Source: Thiohalophilus sp. (GTDB lineage Bacteria > Pseudomonadota > Gammaproteobacteria > UBA6429 > Thiohalophilaceae). From it: a DNA stretch of 64,000 nt. The notes beneath the pieces were generated by a model. That model saw only the letters and a list, made by a program, of their open reading frames with translations, ran no database searches and was not told where the DNA came from. The stretch spans positions 310,896-374,895 of the forward strand of contig NZ_JAXHLN010000002.1 in assembly GCF_034522235.1 (NCBI RefSeq), written 5' to 3'. Shown in pieces: positions 41,683 through 52,437 of this stretch. The stretch's first letter is position 1. Each line of letters opens with the position of its first letter. A program made the position numbers and the translations under genes.

Positions 41683-42777
41683 ATGTCTGCCGATCTGTTT
41701 AACCCGGCGAAAATCGGGGATCTGACCCTGGCCAACCGCATGGTGATGGCGCCGATGACCCGCAACCGGGCGATTGAGGACAATGTGCCCAATCCGCTGG
41801 CGGTGACCTATTATCAGCAGCGCGCCAGTGCCAGCCTGATTATCACCGAGGCCTCGCAGGTCTCACCCGAAGGGATCGGTTACCCGGCGACGCCGGGAAT
41901 TCATAGCGAGGCGCAGGTTGCCGGTTGGCGCAAGGTGGTCAACGCTGTCCATGAAGCCGGCGGCCATATTTTTATCCAGTTGTGGTATTGCGGACGCATC
42001 TCCCACCCGGATCTGTTACCGGGCAATGCCACGCCGGTGGCGCCGTCCGCGATTCGCCCCGCGGGGGAAGCCTTTACCTATGAGGGCCCCAAGCCGTTTA
42101 TTCAACCGCGCGCCCTGGAGATCGACGAGATTCCGGGGATTGTCGCGCAATATGAACATGCAGCAAACATGGCCAAACAGGCGGGCTTCGATGGCATCGA
42201 GGTGCACGGCGCCAACGGTTATCTGATCGATCAGTTCCTGCGGGACGGCACCAACCAGCGCGAGGATCAGTATGGTGGCAGTGTCGAAAACCGCCTGCGC
42301 CTGTTAAACGAAGTACTCGATGCCGTGTGTACGGTGTGGCCGGCAAACCGGGTCGGAGTACGCCTGACACCGGAGAACAGTTTTAATGATATGGCTGACT
42401 CGGATCCGCAAAATCATTTTGGCTATTTCATCAGCCAGTTGAATTCACGCGGTCTGGCCTATCTGCATCTGCTCGAAGGCGACATGATAAACCAGAGTCG
42501 CACCCTGGATTATCGGGTGTTGCGCGACCAATTCGACGGCCCTTACATAGCCAACAACGGTTATGACAAGGCACGAGCTCAGACCGTGATTGAAAAGGGC
42601 GATGCGGATCTGGTGGCGTTCGGTGTGCCTTTTCTGGCCAATCCCGATCTGGTGCGTCGTTTCAAGGAGGAACTGCCATTGAATGAACCCGATCAATCGA
42701 CATTTTATGGCGGCGATGAAAAAGGCTATACCGACTACCCTTTTTATGACGAGACGCGCCAGGCGATATCCTCATAG
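41683..42777 (+). CDS. Old-yellow-enzyme alkene reductase (NemA-like)
   Basis: 364 residues, FMN TIM barrel. Motifs: DLFNPAKIGDLTLANRMVMA PMTR, QLWYCGRISHPD, the His-x-x-Asn pair in EVHGANGYLIDQFLRDGTNQ, and DQYGGSVENRLR. The family reduces electrophilic C=C bonds with NADPH and often guards against reactive electrophiles. In the same operon as the AhpD-like gene and behind the TetR palindromes, a detoxification role is likely. Strong ribosome site (GAAGGAG). Confidence 0.93.
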   Translation: MSADLFNPAKIGDLTLANRMVMAPMTRNRAIEDNVPNPLAVTYYQQRASASLIITEASQVSPEGIGYPATPGIHSEAQVAGWRKVVNAVHEAGGHIFIQLWYCGRISHPDLLPGNATPVAPSAIRPAGEAFTYEGPKPFIQPRALEIDEIPGIVAQYEHAANMAKQAGFDGIEVHGANGYLIDQFLRDGTNQREDQYGGSVENRLRLLNEVLDAVCTVWPANRVGVRLTPENSFNDMADSDPQNHFGYFISQLNSRGLAYLHLLEGDMINQSRTLDYRVLRDQFDGPYIANNGYDKARAQTVIEKGDADLVAFGVPFLANPDLVRRFKEELPLNEPDQSTFYGGDEKGYTDYPFYDETRQAISS

Positions 42778-42882
42778 TTGTAAAGTCCATTTTTCGAAGC
42801 GGGTTAATGATTGTCCCATAGTCATGTGTGCCCGGATGTATGTTAGCTTAAGATTTGAATGGCGTAGCCGGGCACACTCAGT

Positions 42883-43743
42883 ATGCATGCGACTCATAAA
42901 GGCCTGTGGGCCGTTCACTCTGCGGTCTTCCTGTTTGGGCTGACCGCGCTGTTCTCCAAGCTGATTGCACTGACGGCACTGGAGATTACGCTGTTGCGCA
43001 GTCTGTTTGCCGTGCTTGCGCTGTGGGTGGTGCTGCGCTGGCAGCGGGAGCCGTTGGGACTGCAGACAAGCCGCGACTATTCCGTCGTCCTGCTGTTGGG
43101 CGTTCTGCTTGCCGGCCATTGGGTAACCTACTTCCATGCCATGCAGGTGTCCTCCATTGCCGTGGGCGTGATTGCGCTTTATACCTTCCCGGTGATGACG
43201 GTTTTTCTCGAGCCCCTGTTCCATGGTGAACGTGCGCGTTTTTTCGATATCCTCAGTGCCCTGGCCGTGCTGTTCGGAATCTATTTGCTGGTGCCCGAAT
43301 TCAGCATGGATGACACTACAACTCAGGGTGTGATGTGGGGTATGTTGTCGGCCTTGCTGTTTTCTCTGCGCAATATTATCCAGGGCCGCTATTTCTCCGC
43401 CTATTCGGCCAAGCATGCGTTGTTCTACCAGATACTGATTACCATTATCGTCCTGTTGCCGTTTGGTGCGCAGGTGGTGCCAGAGGTCAATATAGGGCAA
43501 TGGAGCCAGCTCCTGTTGCTTGGCGTGGTGTTTACCGCTCTACCGCACACATTATTTGCATTCAGCTTGCTGAATTTTAAGGCCAAAACAGCCAGCCTGG
43601 TTGCCTGCCTTCAGGTCGTCTATGCAACACTGTTTGCGGCACTTCTGTTAGGCGAATTGCCCGCTATGACGACGGTGATAGGTGGGGTAATCGTGGTTGG
43701 TGCCGCGATATTTGAAACATATATGGCAGGACGTCGACGCTGA
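42883..43743 (+). CDS. EamA/DMT-family transporter
   Basis: Ten membrane helices in 286 residues, arranged as two EamA repeats (GLWAVHSAVFLFGLTALFSK ... GVMWGMLSALLFSLRNIIQG). Such DMT proteins export or import amino acids, metabolites or drugs; the substrate is not readable. Positive-inside loops at LRWQREPLG. It stands alone, 105 bases after the OYE gene; a shared transcript is possible but not shown. Confidence 0.88.
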   Translation: MHATHKGLWAVHSAVFLFGLTALFSKLIALTALEITLLRSLFAVLALWVVLRWQREPLGLQTSRDYSVVLLLGVLLAGHWVTYFHAMQVSSIAVGVIALYTFPVMTVFLEPLFHGERARFFDILSALAVLFGIYLLVPEFSMDDTTTQGVMWGMLSALLFSLRNIIQGRYFSAYSAKHALFYQILITIIVLLPFGAQVVPEVNIGQWSQLLLLGVVFTALPHTLFAFSLLNFKAKTASLVACLQVVYATLFAALLLGELPAMTTVIGGVIVVGAAIFETYMAGRRR

Positions 43744-43808
43744 ATCACGTATAGCAGGTTTTTACAGCAGACAGATACAAAGACAGGTGATAGTCAATGG
43801 TATTGACA

Positions 43809-43837
43809 TTTAAAGCGATTGCTTGAATTTCTATAAT
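43809..43837 (+). promoter_or_regulatory. Sigma-70-type promoter before the gene at 43886
   Basis: A consensus TATAAT at 43832-43837 stands 17 bases from TTTAAA (43809-43814). It is the best promoter-like sequence noticed in the window and points at the broken small gene downstream. Confidence 0.55.
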
Positions 43838-43885
43838 GACAGCATATAGCCTACTGGGAGAGCTTTAGGTACCCGAAAATTTGAT

Positions 43886-44218
43886 ATGGCCTTGCTGATC
43901 ACCTTTCATGCGGTGGTGATAAAGGCCTGGATACGCCTGGTGACTCTGTTCAGCGCACTCTATTTCGGCGGGACCGACGCGAGTATTGCTGTGTTGTCCC
44001 AAAAGTTATTCAACAGTGGCGAAGGTCTCGGCCTGCTGGTCATCATGCTGGTCCTGGGCTATGCGACATGACATGCCTATCGGGTGTTGGTTGAATGGTC
44101 AAACCGTGACCGGGGCCTCAATCTGGTTGTATTGAGACTGGGCACCCGCCGTTCCAGACTCCTGAAGGTCAGGCGGATATTTGCCGCGACGGGTTCCGTC
44201 GGACCTTCAGGCCAATAG
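43886..44218 (+). pseudogene. Small membrane protein interrupted by a Trp-to-stop change
   Basis: The frame opens MALLITFHAVVIKAWIRLVT and runs through two hydrophobic segments to LGLLVIMLVLGYAT, then meets TGA at 44069-44071. The same frame continues HAYRVLVEWSNRDRGLNLVV ... KVRRIFAATGSVGPSG to a stop at 44216. GYAT-W-HAYR is a natural sequence (compare GYATWHAYR in the DUF2189 remnant), so the TGA is probably a mutated TGG. The whole would be about 110 residues. The family was not recognised. A shortened 61-residue protein may still be made. Confidence 0.5.
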
Positions 44219-44420
44219 TTATTGTGCAGGCAAAAGGTCGAATGTACGTGTGGCAATATTTACACCGACAACACACAATTTGACAAGATCTTAGGGTAAT
44301 TACCTGGTCGTTTTTGGATTTTATCAATGGGATTTGTGCCGTGTGTAGCAAAAACCGTCCATGCCAGCCTGTACAAAACAGAATATAGTAGTAGCCGTGT
44401 ACGTTATGAAATGATGTGTC

Positions 44421-45383
44421 ATGGATTGCAGGGTTTTTACCGACGAACTTGCCAAACTCTCTCTATTGCAGGGGGTTAATCAGGCCGACCTGAAATGGCT
44501 GCTGCACCATTGTGATGTAATTCACATGGAAAAGGATCAGGTTCTGCTTTCGCCGGATGAGGATAACAATACTATCTATATTCTCATGGATGGCCGGTTA
44601 ACTGTCCAGTTTGATCGGCAGCGTGGGGGAATGTTGACGTATGTTGACAAGGGTGGATGGGTCGGCGAGATGTCGGTGATCGATAATATGCGTCCTTCCG
44701 CCACTGTTATGACGGATACAAAAGTGAGGTTATTGGCAATACATGCCAGTATATGGTGGGAATTGATCGAGCGTTCTCATATTGCGGCACGAAATTTTCT
44801 TCGCGCCGTCTCCTTGCGGCTTCGCCAGGATAACAAGTTGATTACTGAAGGGATGCAGAAGCAGCTTATTTTTTCCGAAAAGGCGCAGACAGACTCGCTG
44901 ACAGGGCTGCGCAATCGTTATTGGTTGGAAGAAAAGTTACCTGAGATACTTGGGGCGCAGGATGCGGGGCTCGCACCGTGCAGTGTTGTGATGATGGATA
45001 TCGATCACTTTAAGGACTTCAATGATCGGCATGGCCATCTGGCAGGTGATAGTGTGTTACAGAATGTTTCGACAGTTATTCGGGACAATCTGCGGGAAAA
45101 CGATGCGGCAGTCCGCTATGGAGGCGAAGAGATAATTCTCGTTCTTCCGGAAACAAATACTGATAATGCCGATCTGATTGCGCAGCGGTTGGGCAGGTTG
45201 ATTCGTGAAAACAAGGTGGAAACTTACGATGGCGGAGTTCTGCCTGCGGTTACCGTCTCTATAGGAGTTTATACAATAACAAATGGCGATACATCTGAAC
45301 GCGTATTGAGCCGGGTCGATGCGGCATTGTATATAGCGAAAAATGCGGGGCGCGATCGAGTTATGGTATGGGAAGCGTCATAA
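44421..45383 (+). CDS. Diguanylate cyclase with cyclic-nucleotide-binding sensor domain
   Basis: Residues about 10-130 form a CNB-fold domain (HMEKDQVLLSPDEDNNTIYI, WVGEMSVIDNMRPSATVMTD) without an obvious phosphate-binding Arg signature. A linker helix leads to a full GGDEF domain at about 155-320: TDSLTGLRNRYWLEEKL, MMDIDHFKDFNDRHGHLAGD, and the active site RYGGEEIILVLPE (GGEEI). It should make c-di-GMP; the CNB domain may sense cAMP or simply mediate contacts. Single gene with no ribosome site visible. Confidence 0.9.
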   Translation: MDCRVFTDELAKLSLLQGVNQADLKWLLHHCDVIHMEKDQVLLSPDEDNNTIYILMDGRLTVQFDRQRGGMLTYVDKGGWVGEMSVIDNMRPSATVMTDTKVRLLAIHASIWWELIERSHIAARNFLRAVSLRLRQDNKLITEGMQKQLIFSEKAQTDSLTGLRNRYWLEEKLPEILGAQDAGLAPCSVVMMDIDHFKDFNDRHGHLAGDSVLQNVSTVIRDNLRENDAAVRYGGEEIILVLPETNTDNADLIAQRLGRLIRENKVETYDGGVLPAVTVSIGVYTITNGDTSERVLSRVDAALYIAKNAGRDRVMVWEAS

Positions 45384-45479
45384 CAACTCTGCCTTAGTCA
45401 CTCACATTGCATTTTAATCAGTCGATAAAAAATGATAATGGGCGGCCTGTAATTTGTCCCTCGGGTTCTGATTCCTGTA

Positions 45480-45977
45480 TTACATCTTCCCGATGATCTC
45501 CAGACACTTCTGCTTTAACTCCGCAGAGCGGCCTTCGTCGATAGTCAGATCCACCATTTTCTTGCAGCGCAGGATGGCCGCCTCAATGCCGTCAGGCGTA
45601 TCCGGGGCCTCATGCAGCATTTTGGTAATTTTCCCGGCGTCATTGCCGAGCACGAGAATCGCAGCGTCGACCAGCTTGGCTTTGACGGCCCGGGCATCGA
45701 ATGAACCGTCACTCTCCAGCTCATCGGTCTGTTCCGGTATGACGTCCAGTGGCTGCCAGGCCTTGTTGTTGGCCTCGATAAAGCCGTCCAGTGCGAGGCG
45801 TTCCAGAGCCTGCTCCAGGCCGTCAACCCCCACGGCTTTGTTGTGCAATTGATTGATGTCCGACTGACCATCCACCAAAATCAAAACCATGCGGAGTTTC
45901 CGATCGAGATTCGCGCTTCGCGTTGCGATCGCTTGTTCGCCAAATCGGGTCTTTGAGAAGACAAGGGTTGTATCCAT
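45480..45977 (-). CDS. Hypothetical helical protein, operon with 45995
   Basis: 165 residues from MDTTLVFSKTRFGEQAIATR. An N-terminal segment (NLDRKLRMVLILVDGQSDIN, then LERLALDGFIEANN) resembles a winged-helix-like protein-interaction domain, followed by a helical part rich in charge (CKKMVDLTIDEGRSAELKQK). It has two cysteines. The small membrane-protein gene ends its coding 17 bases upstream, so they are co-transcribed. Family not recognised; function unknown. Confidence 0.6.
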   Translation of the reverse strand: MDTTLVFSKTRFGEQAIATRSANLDRKLRMVLILVDGQSDINQLHNKAVGVDGLEQALERLALDGFIEANNKAWQPLDVIPEQTDELESDGSFDARAVKAKLVDAAILVLGNDAGKITKMLHEAPDTPDGIEAAILRCKKMVDLTIDEGRSAELKQKCLEIIGKM

Positions 45978-45994
45978 AACAGAACTTCCCGCGG

Positions 45995-46291
45995 TTACTC
46001 GCTGAGCGCAAGAATAATACGTTTGATGAGTGAAATGGTAACCACGACATAGACAGCCCCGAACAGGAAAATCACCGCGACCACGATGTTCAGGGTCTCC
46101 GGTGGCAATTTCCCCATGAACGGCATGCCTATATAACCCAGGGCAAACAACACCACCAGTCCGGCCAGGATTTTCCAGCGTCGGCCGACCATCCCGCCCT
46201 GGATGTGTTGTTTTAATGCGAAGACCTGCCATAAGGCATATAACATGATGGCGACAGCCAGTATGGTGATGATTAAGCTGATGTTTTCCAT
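45995..46291 (-). CDS. Small inner-membrane protein
   Basis: Three hydrophobic helices in 98 residues (ISLIITILAVAIMLYALWQV, WKILAGLVVLFALGYIGMPF, LNIVVAVIFLFGAVYVVVTI). No known domain was recognised. It is the first gene of a two-gene unit with 45480-45977. Confidence 0.65.
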   Translation of the reverse strand: MENISLIITILAVAIMLYALWQVFALKQHIQGGMVGRRWKILAGLVVLFALGYIGMPFMGKLPPETLNIVVAVIFLFGAVYVVVTISLIKRIILALSE

Positions 46292-46617
46292 GGATGGGGG
46301 CCCTCCGGAAAAACAGTGTTTACTAATCCGGCCGGTGCGGCAGTTAACATTTTTCCCTGACCGAGCAGCGGGGAATTAGCGGGATTGTTGTTACCTTAAA
46401 TAATAGTACGCATAGAATGTGTTACAAGTCACAGGATGGCTTTATTGCTGAATCTTGATGAAGCAGGTTAAGCATATAACTAAGTAATAATATGTATTGT
46501 TCTCCAGCCTGGACAAGGCGATGTCATTGGAGTCTGTTCGGCACATACATCTGATAAGCAAGGCCTCTGGCGTCGAAACCGCCGCAGTGATGTATATCTG
46601 TCGCTCGTAACGGGTAG
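46292..46617. other. Gene-free stretch between two minus-strand genes
   Basis: No supported coding frame. It should contain the promoter of 45995-46291 (right part of the gap on the minus strand), but no clear hexamer pair was picked out. Confidence 0.45.
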
Positions 46618-47376
46618 TTATGAGGATTTTCCCAGCAGGGCGATGCCGCTGATAATTAGCAGTATGCCAATGGCTCGTTGAAACTGGCGCTGGGTGATCG
46701 TGGTATGAATATGCCCCCCGATATACAAGCCGATCGCCATCAGCGGCAACGAGATAGCGATCCAGAGCAGTATCTCCCGGCTGTATAACCCGGCCACAGC
46801 ATAACCGGTAAGGCGGATGCCGCCTTCGATTAAAAAGACCGTGGCAATGGTGGAGCGAAATACGCTCTTTGGCAGGCCGCGCAACTGATAATAGATCACA
46901 TACAATGGCCCACCGGTGCCGAATAACGTGCCGATGATGCCGCCCAGTGAGCCGGCGGCAACGGACCAGCGGGTACTGCATTGATGTTTTAATGTTGGCC
47001 CGACAAGACTGTAGACGGCAAATAACAAAACGAACATACCCAGGGCATTGGCCAGAGTCGAGGTATCCAGACTCCTCAGCAAGTACAAGGCCAAAACAAC
47101 ACCGAGTATGGTGAACGGCAAGACCGTCAATACCTCTTGCCATGCGGTGTGACGGCGGTGACGCCAGCCGTGTACCAGCGATGCTGTAACATCCACGAAA
47201 CTGATGTATGGCACCACGAAAGTCAAAGGCATGAACAGTGCCAGCAGCGGAATCGCGATCAAACCTGAGCCAAAGCCGGTGATGCCACGAAAGATATAGG
47301 CGGCGAGCAGAATGGCGCTGGTCGCCAGCAGCAGCTCAAGGGGGAACGATGGGGACATGGGCGGGTAGTTTACCAT
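46618..47376 (-). CDS. TauE/SafE-family sulfite exporter-like protein
   Basis: About 250 residues with eight helices and the TauE/SafE repeats (FRGITGFGSGLIAIPLLALF, GGIIGTLFGTGGPLYVIYYQ). A second start at MSPSFPL, 18 bases inside, is equally possible. The family exports sulfite or organosulfonates; with sulfur-oxidation genes nearby, sulfite or sulfur-compound export is reasonable, but specificity is not readable. Confidence 0.86.
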   Translation of the reverse strand: MVNYPPMSPSFPLELLLATSAILLAAYIFRGITGFGSGLIAIPLLALFMPLTFVVPYISFVDVTASLVHGWRHRRHTAWQEVLTVLPFTILGVVLALYLLRSLDTSTLANALGMFVLLFAVYSLVGPTLKHQCSTRWSVAAGSLGGIIGTLFGTGGPLYVIYYQLRGLPKSVFRSTIATVFLIEGGIRLTGYAVAGLYSREILLWIAISLPLMAIGLYIGGHIHTTITQRQFQRAIGILLIISGIALLGKSS

Positions 47377-47551
47377 CCTTGGGCAGGGGTGCCTATTCTG
47401 CGCGGGGGTACCTGGTACGGCGACAGGGTTACCGGGAGTGCGAAAAAAGCTGGTAAACTGCGTCTGCTCCGGGCCACAGAGCCGGGCGAGTGCAGTCTGT
47501 CAGTGGCGGCAGTCTGGTGTGTCAGTCAATATTGTTTGAGTTGTAATTACC

Positions 47552-48427
47552 ATGGTCGATGTTATTCTCCGGGATCTGGATCCCGCCTCATTACGCGCCC
47601 GTGCCGGGCGCTGGATTGAATCGCCGCGTATCCAGCACGCGATTGTTGCGTTGATTATTATTAACGCGGTGATCCTCGGGCTGGAGACCTCCGGTACTGT
47701 GATGGCGCATCTCGGGCCCCTCTTGATCCGGGCCGACAGGGTTATCCTGGCTGTGTTTGTGCTGGAGATTGCGATCAAGCTGTTCGCCTACCGGCTGCGG
47801 TTTTTCAGCGTGGCCTGGAATGTGTTTGACTTTGTCGTCGTGGCCATCGCCCTGATCCCCGCCAGTGGACCATTGGCGGTACTGCGTGCCTTGCGTGTGC
47901 TGCGTGTACTGCGTTTGATCTCTATGGTTCCCAAGCTGCGCTTTATCGTCGAGGCACTGTTGCATGCCGTGCCGGGGATTGCCTCCATCGCCGGCTTGAT
48001 GCTGTTGCTGTTTTATGTCTTCGCGGTGATGGCTACCGGCCTGTTCGGTGAATCCTTTCCCGAATGGTTCGGTTCGATTGGCGCATCGATGTACACCCTG
48101 TTCCAGATCATGACGCTGGAGAGCTGGTCGATGGGGATTGTTCGACCGGTAATGGAACAGTATCCCCATGCCTGGCTGTTCTTCGTGCCGTTTATTCTGA
48201 TCGCGACCTTTACCATGCTCAACCTGTTTATCGGGATTATTGTCGATACCATGCAGACCATGCATGAGGCCGAGCATACCCGGGATCGTGGCGAGATTGA
48301 AAACGCCATCCACCAGGAAAGCGGGGCGATTGAACAGGAGATCCGTGCTCTGCGCGAAGAAATCCGGGCCCTGCATAATGCGGTGGCCAGCGAGCGTGCC
48401 AATCCGGATGTCGGCCGAACCGAGTAA
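47552..48427 (+). CDS. BacNav-type voltage-gated sodium channel
   Basis: 291 residues: six helices and a C-terminal coiled coil. Voltage sensor S4 RALRVLRVLRLISMVPKLR with Arg every third residue. Pore: LFQIMTLESWSMGIVRPVME, with the TLESWS filter of NaChBac/NavMs channels (sodium selective). S6 with TMLNLFIGIIVDTMQTMHEA, then a heptad-like helix (IEQEIRALREEIRALHNAV) that should hold the tetramer together. Sodium channels of this type can drive flagella or pH responses. Single gene, ATG without a strong ribosome site. Confidence 0.95.
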   Translation: MVDVILRDLDPASLRARAGRWIESPRIQHAIVALIIINAVILGLETSGTVMAHLGPLLIRADRVILAVFVLEIAIKLFAYRLRFFSVAWNVFDFVVVAIALIPASGPLAVLRALRVLRVLRLISMVPKLRFIVEALLHAVPGIASIAGLMLLLFYVFAVMATGLFGESFPEWFGSIGASMYTLFQIMTLESWSMGIVRPVMEQYPHAWLFFVPFILIATFTMLNLFIGIIVDTMQTMHEAEHTRDRGEIENAIHQESGAIEQEIRALREEIRALHNAVASERANPDVGRTE

Positions 48428-48520
48428 CCGTTTGTTTTTCAACAGCCTGCATCACTCCCTGATCTGATTTGATCCCGATCAAGGCATCATGCTCCCGTAT
48501 GATCGATAAAGGGGAGTATT

Positions 48521-49201
48521 GTGGCTAATCGCCTGCACAGGGGCCTTGTCAAATCGGGAACTCGACACAGCATGTCCATTTCGCGTCGCCAGCACTGGGA
48601 ACAGGTTTATCGGAACAAGGAGACCCGGGAAGTGAGCTGGTATCAGCCCCGTCCCGAGGTCTCACTGGAGCTGATCCGACGTGCCGGTTGTGGCCGTAAC
48701 GCCCCGTTGATCGATATCGGCGGTGGTGCCTCCACCCTGGTCGATTGGCTGCTGGAAGCTGACTATACGGATCTGAGCGTGCTGGATATTGCTGAACCGG
48801 CACTGCTCGCGGCGCAGCAGCGGCTTGGCCGACAGGCGGTAAAAGTGGCGTGGATCCAGGCTGACATTACCGAGTATGCGCCGCAGCGCAAGTACCGGAT
48901 CTGGCACGATCGGGCGGTATTCCATTTTTTGACCGGGGAAGCCGACCGTCAGGCGTATATTGCGGCGTTACGCGAAGGGCTACAGGTGGGAGGCCACCTG
49001 GTGATTGGCGCCTTTACGCTCGATGGACCGCCGATGTGCAGCGGTCTCCCGGTACGCCGCTACAGCGCCGGGTTGCTCAATCAGACCCTGGGCGAGGAAT
49101 TCGAGCTGCTGGGCTCTCGTGAGGAGAAACATACAACTCCGGCGGGAAAAACCCAGGCATTCTGCTTCTCTTTGTATGCCTATCGGGGCACAGAAGGGTA
49201 A
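48521..49201 (+). CDS. SAM-dependent methyltransferase (class I)
   Basis: Start GTG at 48521 has AAGGGGAG five bases before; an internal ATG (MSISRRQHWEQVY) is the alternative. 226 residues with SAM motif I LIDIGGGASTLVDWLL, motif II-like AVKVAWIQADITEY, and IWHDRAVFHFLTGEADRQAY. It resembles small-molecule methyltransferases (thiopurine-, tellurite- or chalcogen-type). The substrate is unknown. Followed 101 bases later by sqr. Confidence 0.87.
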   Translation: MANRLHRGLVKSGTRHSMSISRRQHWEQVYRNKETREVSWYQPRPEVSLELIRRAGCGRNAPLIDIGGGASTLVDWLLEADYTDLSVLDIAEPALLAAQQRLGRQAVKVAWIQADITEYAPQRKYRIWHDRAVFHFLTGEADRQAYIAALREGLQVGGHLVIGAFTLDGPPMCSGLPVRRYSAGLLNQTLGEEFELLGSREEKHTTPAGKTQAFCFSLYAYRGTEG

Positions 49202-49290
49202 ATTCGTAAAAACCGGGATTTTCTGATTTTCGTCAATTTTTTTTCCGGTTTTTTATGCCAATATATTTAAATAACTTGCATAAATTATGA

Positions 49291-50577
<1,287 letters not shown>

Positions 50578-50604
50578 GCGGATCTATCCATATAAGGAGG
50601 AGCG

Positions 50605-51075
50605 ATGTCGGAAAAGAGCACCGATAACTGGCTGGTACACGATCATCGCCGTTTCGAGGAGACCGTCAAACAATGCGAGCTTGCGGCCGGCGCCGAGGAC
50701 TGGAAAGCGGCTGTGCAGCTGTTCAACAGTGTGATTGATGATCTGAAACTGCATATACAAATGGAAGACGAGGTAATCTATCCGTTTTTCAAACAGGAAG
50801 TCGCGGATCCGGACGATGATATCGGGGATCTGATGTATGAACACGACAATCTGGAACGATTGCTGAACGATCTGGCCAAGGTGATTAAAAACCGGAATTT
50901 TGATCACTTTGAGACCTCCCTGGAGCCGCTCTATGAGGCGATGGTTGAGCACAACGCTCACGAAGAAGAGGTTCTCAAACGCATGGGTGACGAGCCCTTG
51001 CTGACCAATCGCGATAAAATCGTTCAGCAACTGGAGTCCATCAAACCGGGCGTCAGTCGCAACTGGGAGTTTTGA
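50605..51075 (+). CDS. Hemerythrin-like HHE-domain protein
   Basis: 156 residues in a four-helix bundle with iron ligands: LVHDHRRFEETV, LKLHIQMEDEVIYPFF, YEHDNLE, and VEHNAHEEEVL. It binds a di-iron site and may sense or carry O2, NO or sulfur oxides, or protect the quinone-reducing SQR next to it. Strong ribosome site (AAGGAGG). Confidence 0.88.
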   Translation: MSEKSTDNWLVHDHRRFEETVKQCELAAGAEDWKAAVQLFNSVIDDLKLHIQMEDEVIYPFFKQEVADPDDDIGDLMYEHDNLERLLNDLAKVIKNRNFDHFETSLEPLYEAMVEHNAHEEEVLKRMGDEPLLTNRDKIVQQLESIKPGVSRNWEF

Positions 51076-51100
51076 GTATAGCTTGCGGAGGGTCTTCCGA

Positions 51101-52150
51101 TCAGGCGATGGTCACCTTCGAGTCCAGATAGACGTCCTGAATGGCGTTGAGCAAGGTAACGCCTTCTTGCATAGGCTTTTGAAATGCCTTGCGGCCACTG
51201 ATCAGGCCCATACCGCCGGCCCGTTTGTTGATGACCGCGGTACGAACGGCCTGTTGCAAGTCGTTTTCACCGGACGCCCCGCCGGAATTGATCATGCCGA
51301 CCCGACCCATATAGCAATTGGCGACCTGGTAGCGGACCAGATCAATCGGATGCTCGGAGGCCAGTTTGTCATACATGTCGGGATGCGTTTTGCCAAAACC
51401 AATGGCGGTAAACCCGCCATTGAGTGTCGCCTGCTTCTGCTTGATGATGTCGGCATCGATTGTTGCTGCCAGATGGTTGGCCTGACCGGTCAGATCCGCC
51501 GCCGTGTGATAGTCATTACCCTCTTGTTTGAAGTCGTTGTTGCGCAAATAGGCCCACAGCACCGTAACCAGCCCCAGTGAATGGGCATATTCGAACGCCT
51601 CGCTGATTTCCATGATCTGGCGCCGGGATTCGGGCGAGCCATAATAGACCGTCGCACCGACGGCCACGGCGCCCATGTCAAAGGCCTGGTCGACGCTGGC
51701 AAACAGGGTTTGATCATAGTGCCTGGGATAGCTCAGCACCTCGTTGTGATTGATCTTGAGGATCATCGGAATTTTATGGGCATAGTCCCGGGCGACCGAT
51801 TGCAGCACCCCCAGGGTGGAGGCGATGGCATTACAGCCACCCTGTATCGCCAGTTCAAACAGATTGGCCGGATCAAAATAGGCGGGATTGGGGGCGAAGG
51901 ATGCACCGGCGGTATGCTCCACACCCTGATCCACCGGCAGAATCGAGACATAACCGGTGTTGGCCAGCCGGCCATGCTGAAAAATGGCATTGAGGTTGCG
52001 CAAGACCGCCGGTTTGCGGTTCTTATGCGCTACCACCCGTTCCAGGTAATCGGGGCCGGGCAGGTGAAGGTTCGTATCGGGCAGGGTGGTACAGCGATGA
52101 TTTAACAGGTCGTCGGCTTCGTGGCCAAGTAATGTGGTAATGTCGGTCAT
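51101..52150 (-). CDS. FbaB/DhnA-type class I fructose-bisphosphate aldolase
   Basis: Start at 52150; 349 residues. It has the long N-terminus and DhnA-like TIM barrel: [32 protein letters not shown], a candidate Schiff-base Lys in [10 protein letters not shown] and [14 protein letters not shown]. It makes fructose-1,6-bisphosphate from triose phosphates (or the reverse). It is unrelated in sequence to the class I enzyme at 52928, which is divergent; two aldolases of different families side by side suggest a role switch between glycolysis and gluconeogenesis/Calvin cycle. Confidence 0.85.
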   Translation of the reverse strand: MTDITTLLGHEADDLLNHRCTTLPDTNLHLPGPDYLERVVAHKNRKPAVLRNLNAIFQHGRLANTGYVSILPVDQGVEHTAGASFAPNPAYFDPANLFELAIQGGCNAIASTLGVLQSVARDYAHKIPMILKINHNEVLSYPRHYDQTLFASVDQAFDMGAVAVGATVYYGSPESRRQIMEISEAFEYAHSLGLVTVLWAYLRNNDFKQEGNDYHTAADLTGQANHLAATIDADIIKQKQATLNGGFTAIGFGKTHPDMYDKLASEHPIDLVRYQVANCYMGRVGMINSGGASGENDLQQAVRTAVINKRAGGMGLISGRKAFQKPMQEGVTLLNAIQDVYLDSKVTIA

Positions 52151-52437
52151 GATGTCACCTGTTATATGATCGCTGGTATGCCGGAACAAGGCGGATTAAG
52201 GTGCGGAATATGTCAACATGCGCGATCCGCTAAGTCTTGTAAGTAAAGCATAGTCAACTTGTCGCTCCTGTGCAGTGCGAACAACCGAGTGCAAATACGC
52301 ACTGTAGCCAAGATCGTTTGTACCGTAAACGGGAGAAATATCGACAAACGGGTCAAAGAAGCCGTGGAATTGTGTCCTTCACACCTTATCCGATAATGAT
52401 GCCAGTGTAATCTATCAGGAACTGGTCATGCTCAGGT

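Noticed and set aside
43803-43837. TTGACA at 43803 as the -35 box for the TATAAT
   Set aside because: The spacing would be 23 bases; TTTAAA at 17-base spacing fits better.
46442-47143. Long minus-strand frame overlapping the TauE-like gene
   Set aside because: The overlapping frame at 46618 has clear TauE/SafE repeats and hydrophobic pattern; this one has neither.
49209-49256. Terminator between the methyltransferase and sqr
   Set aside because: AAACCGG and CCGGTTTT can pair, but the loop is about 30 bases and A/T-rich; too weak to list.
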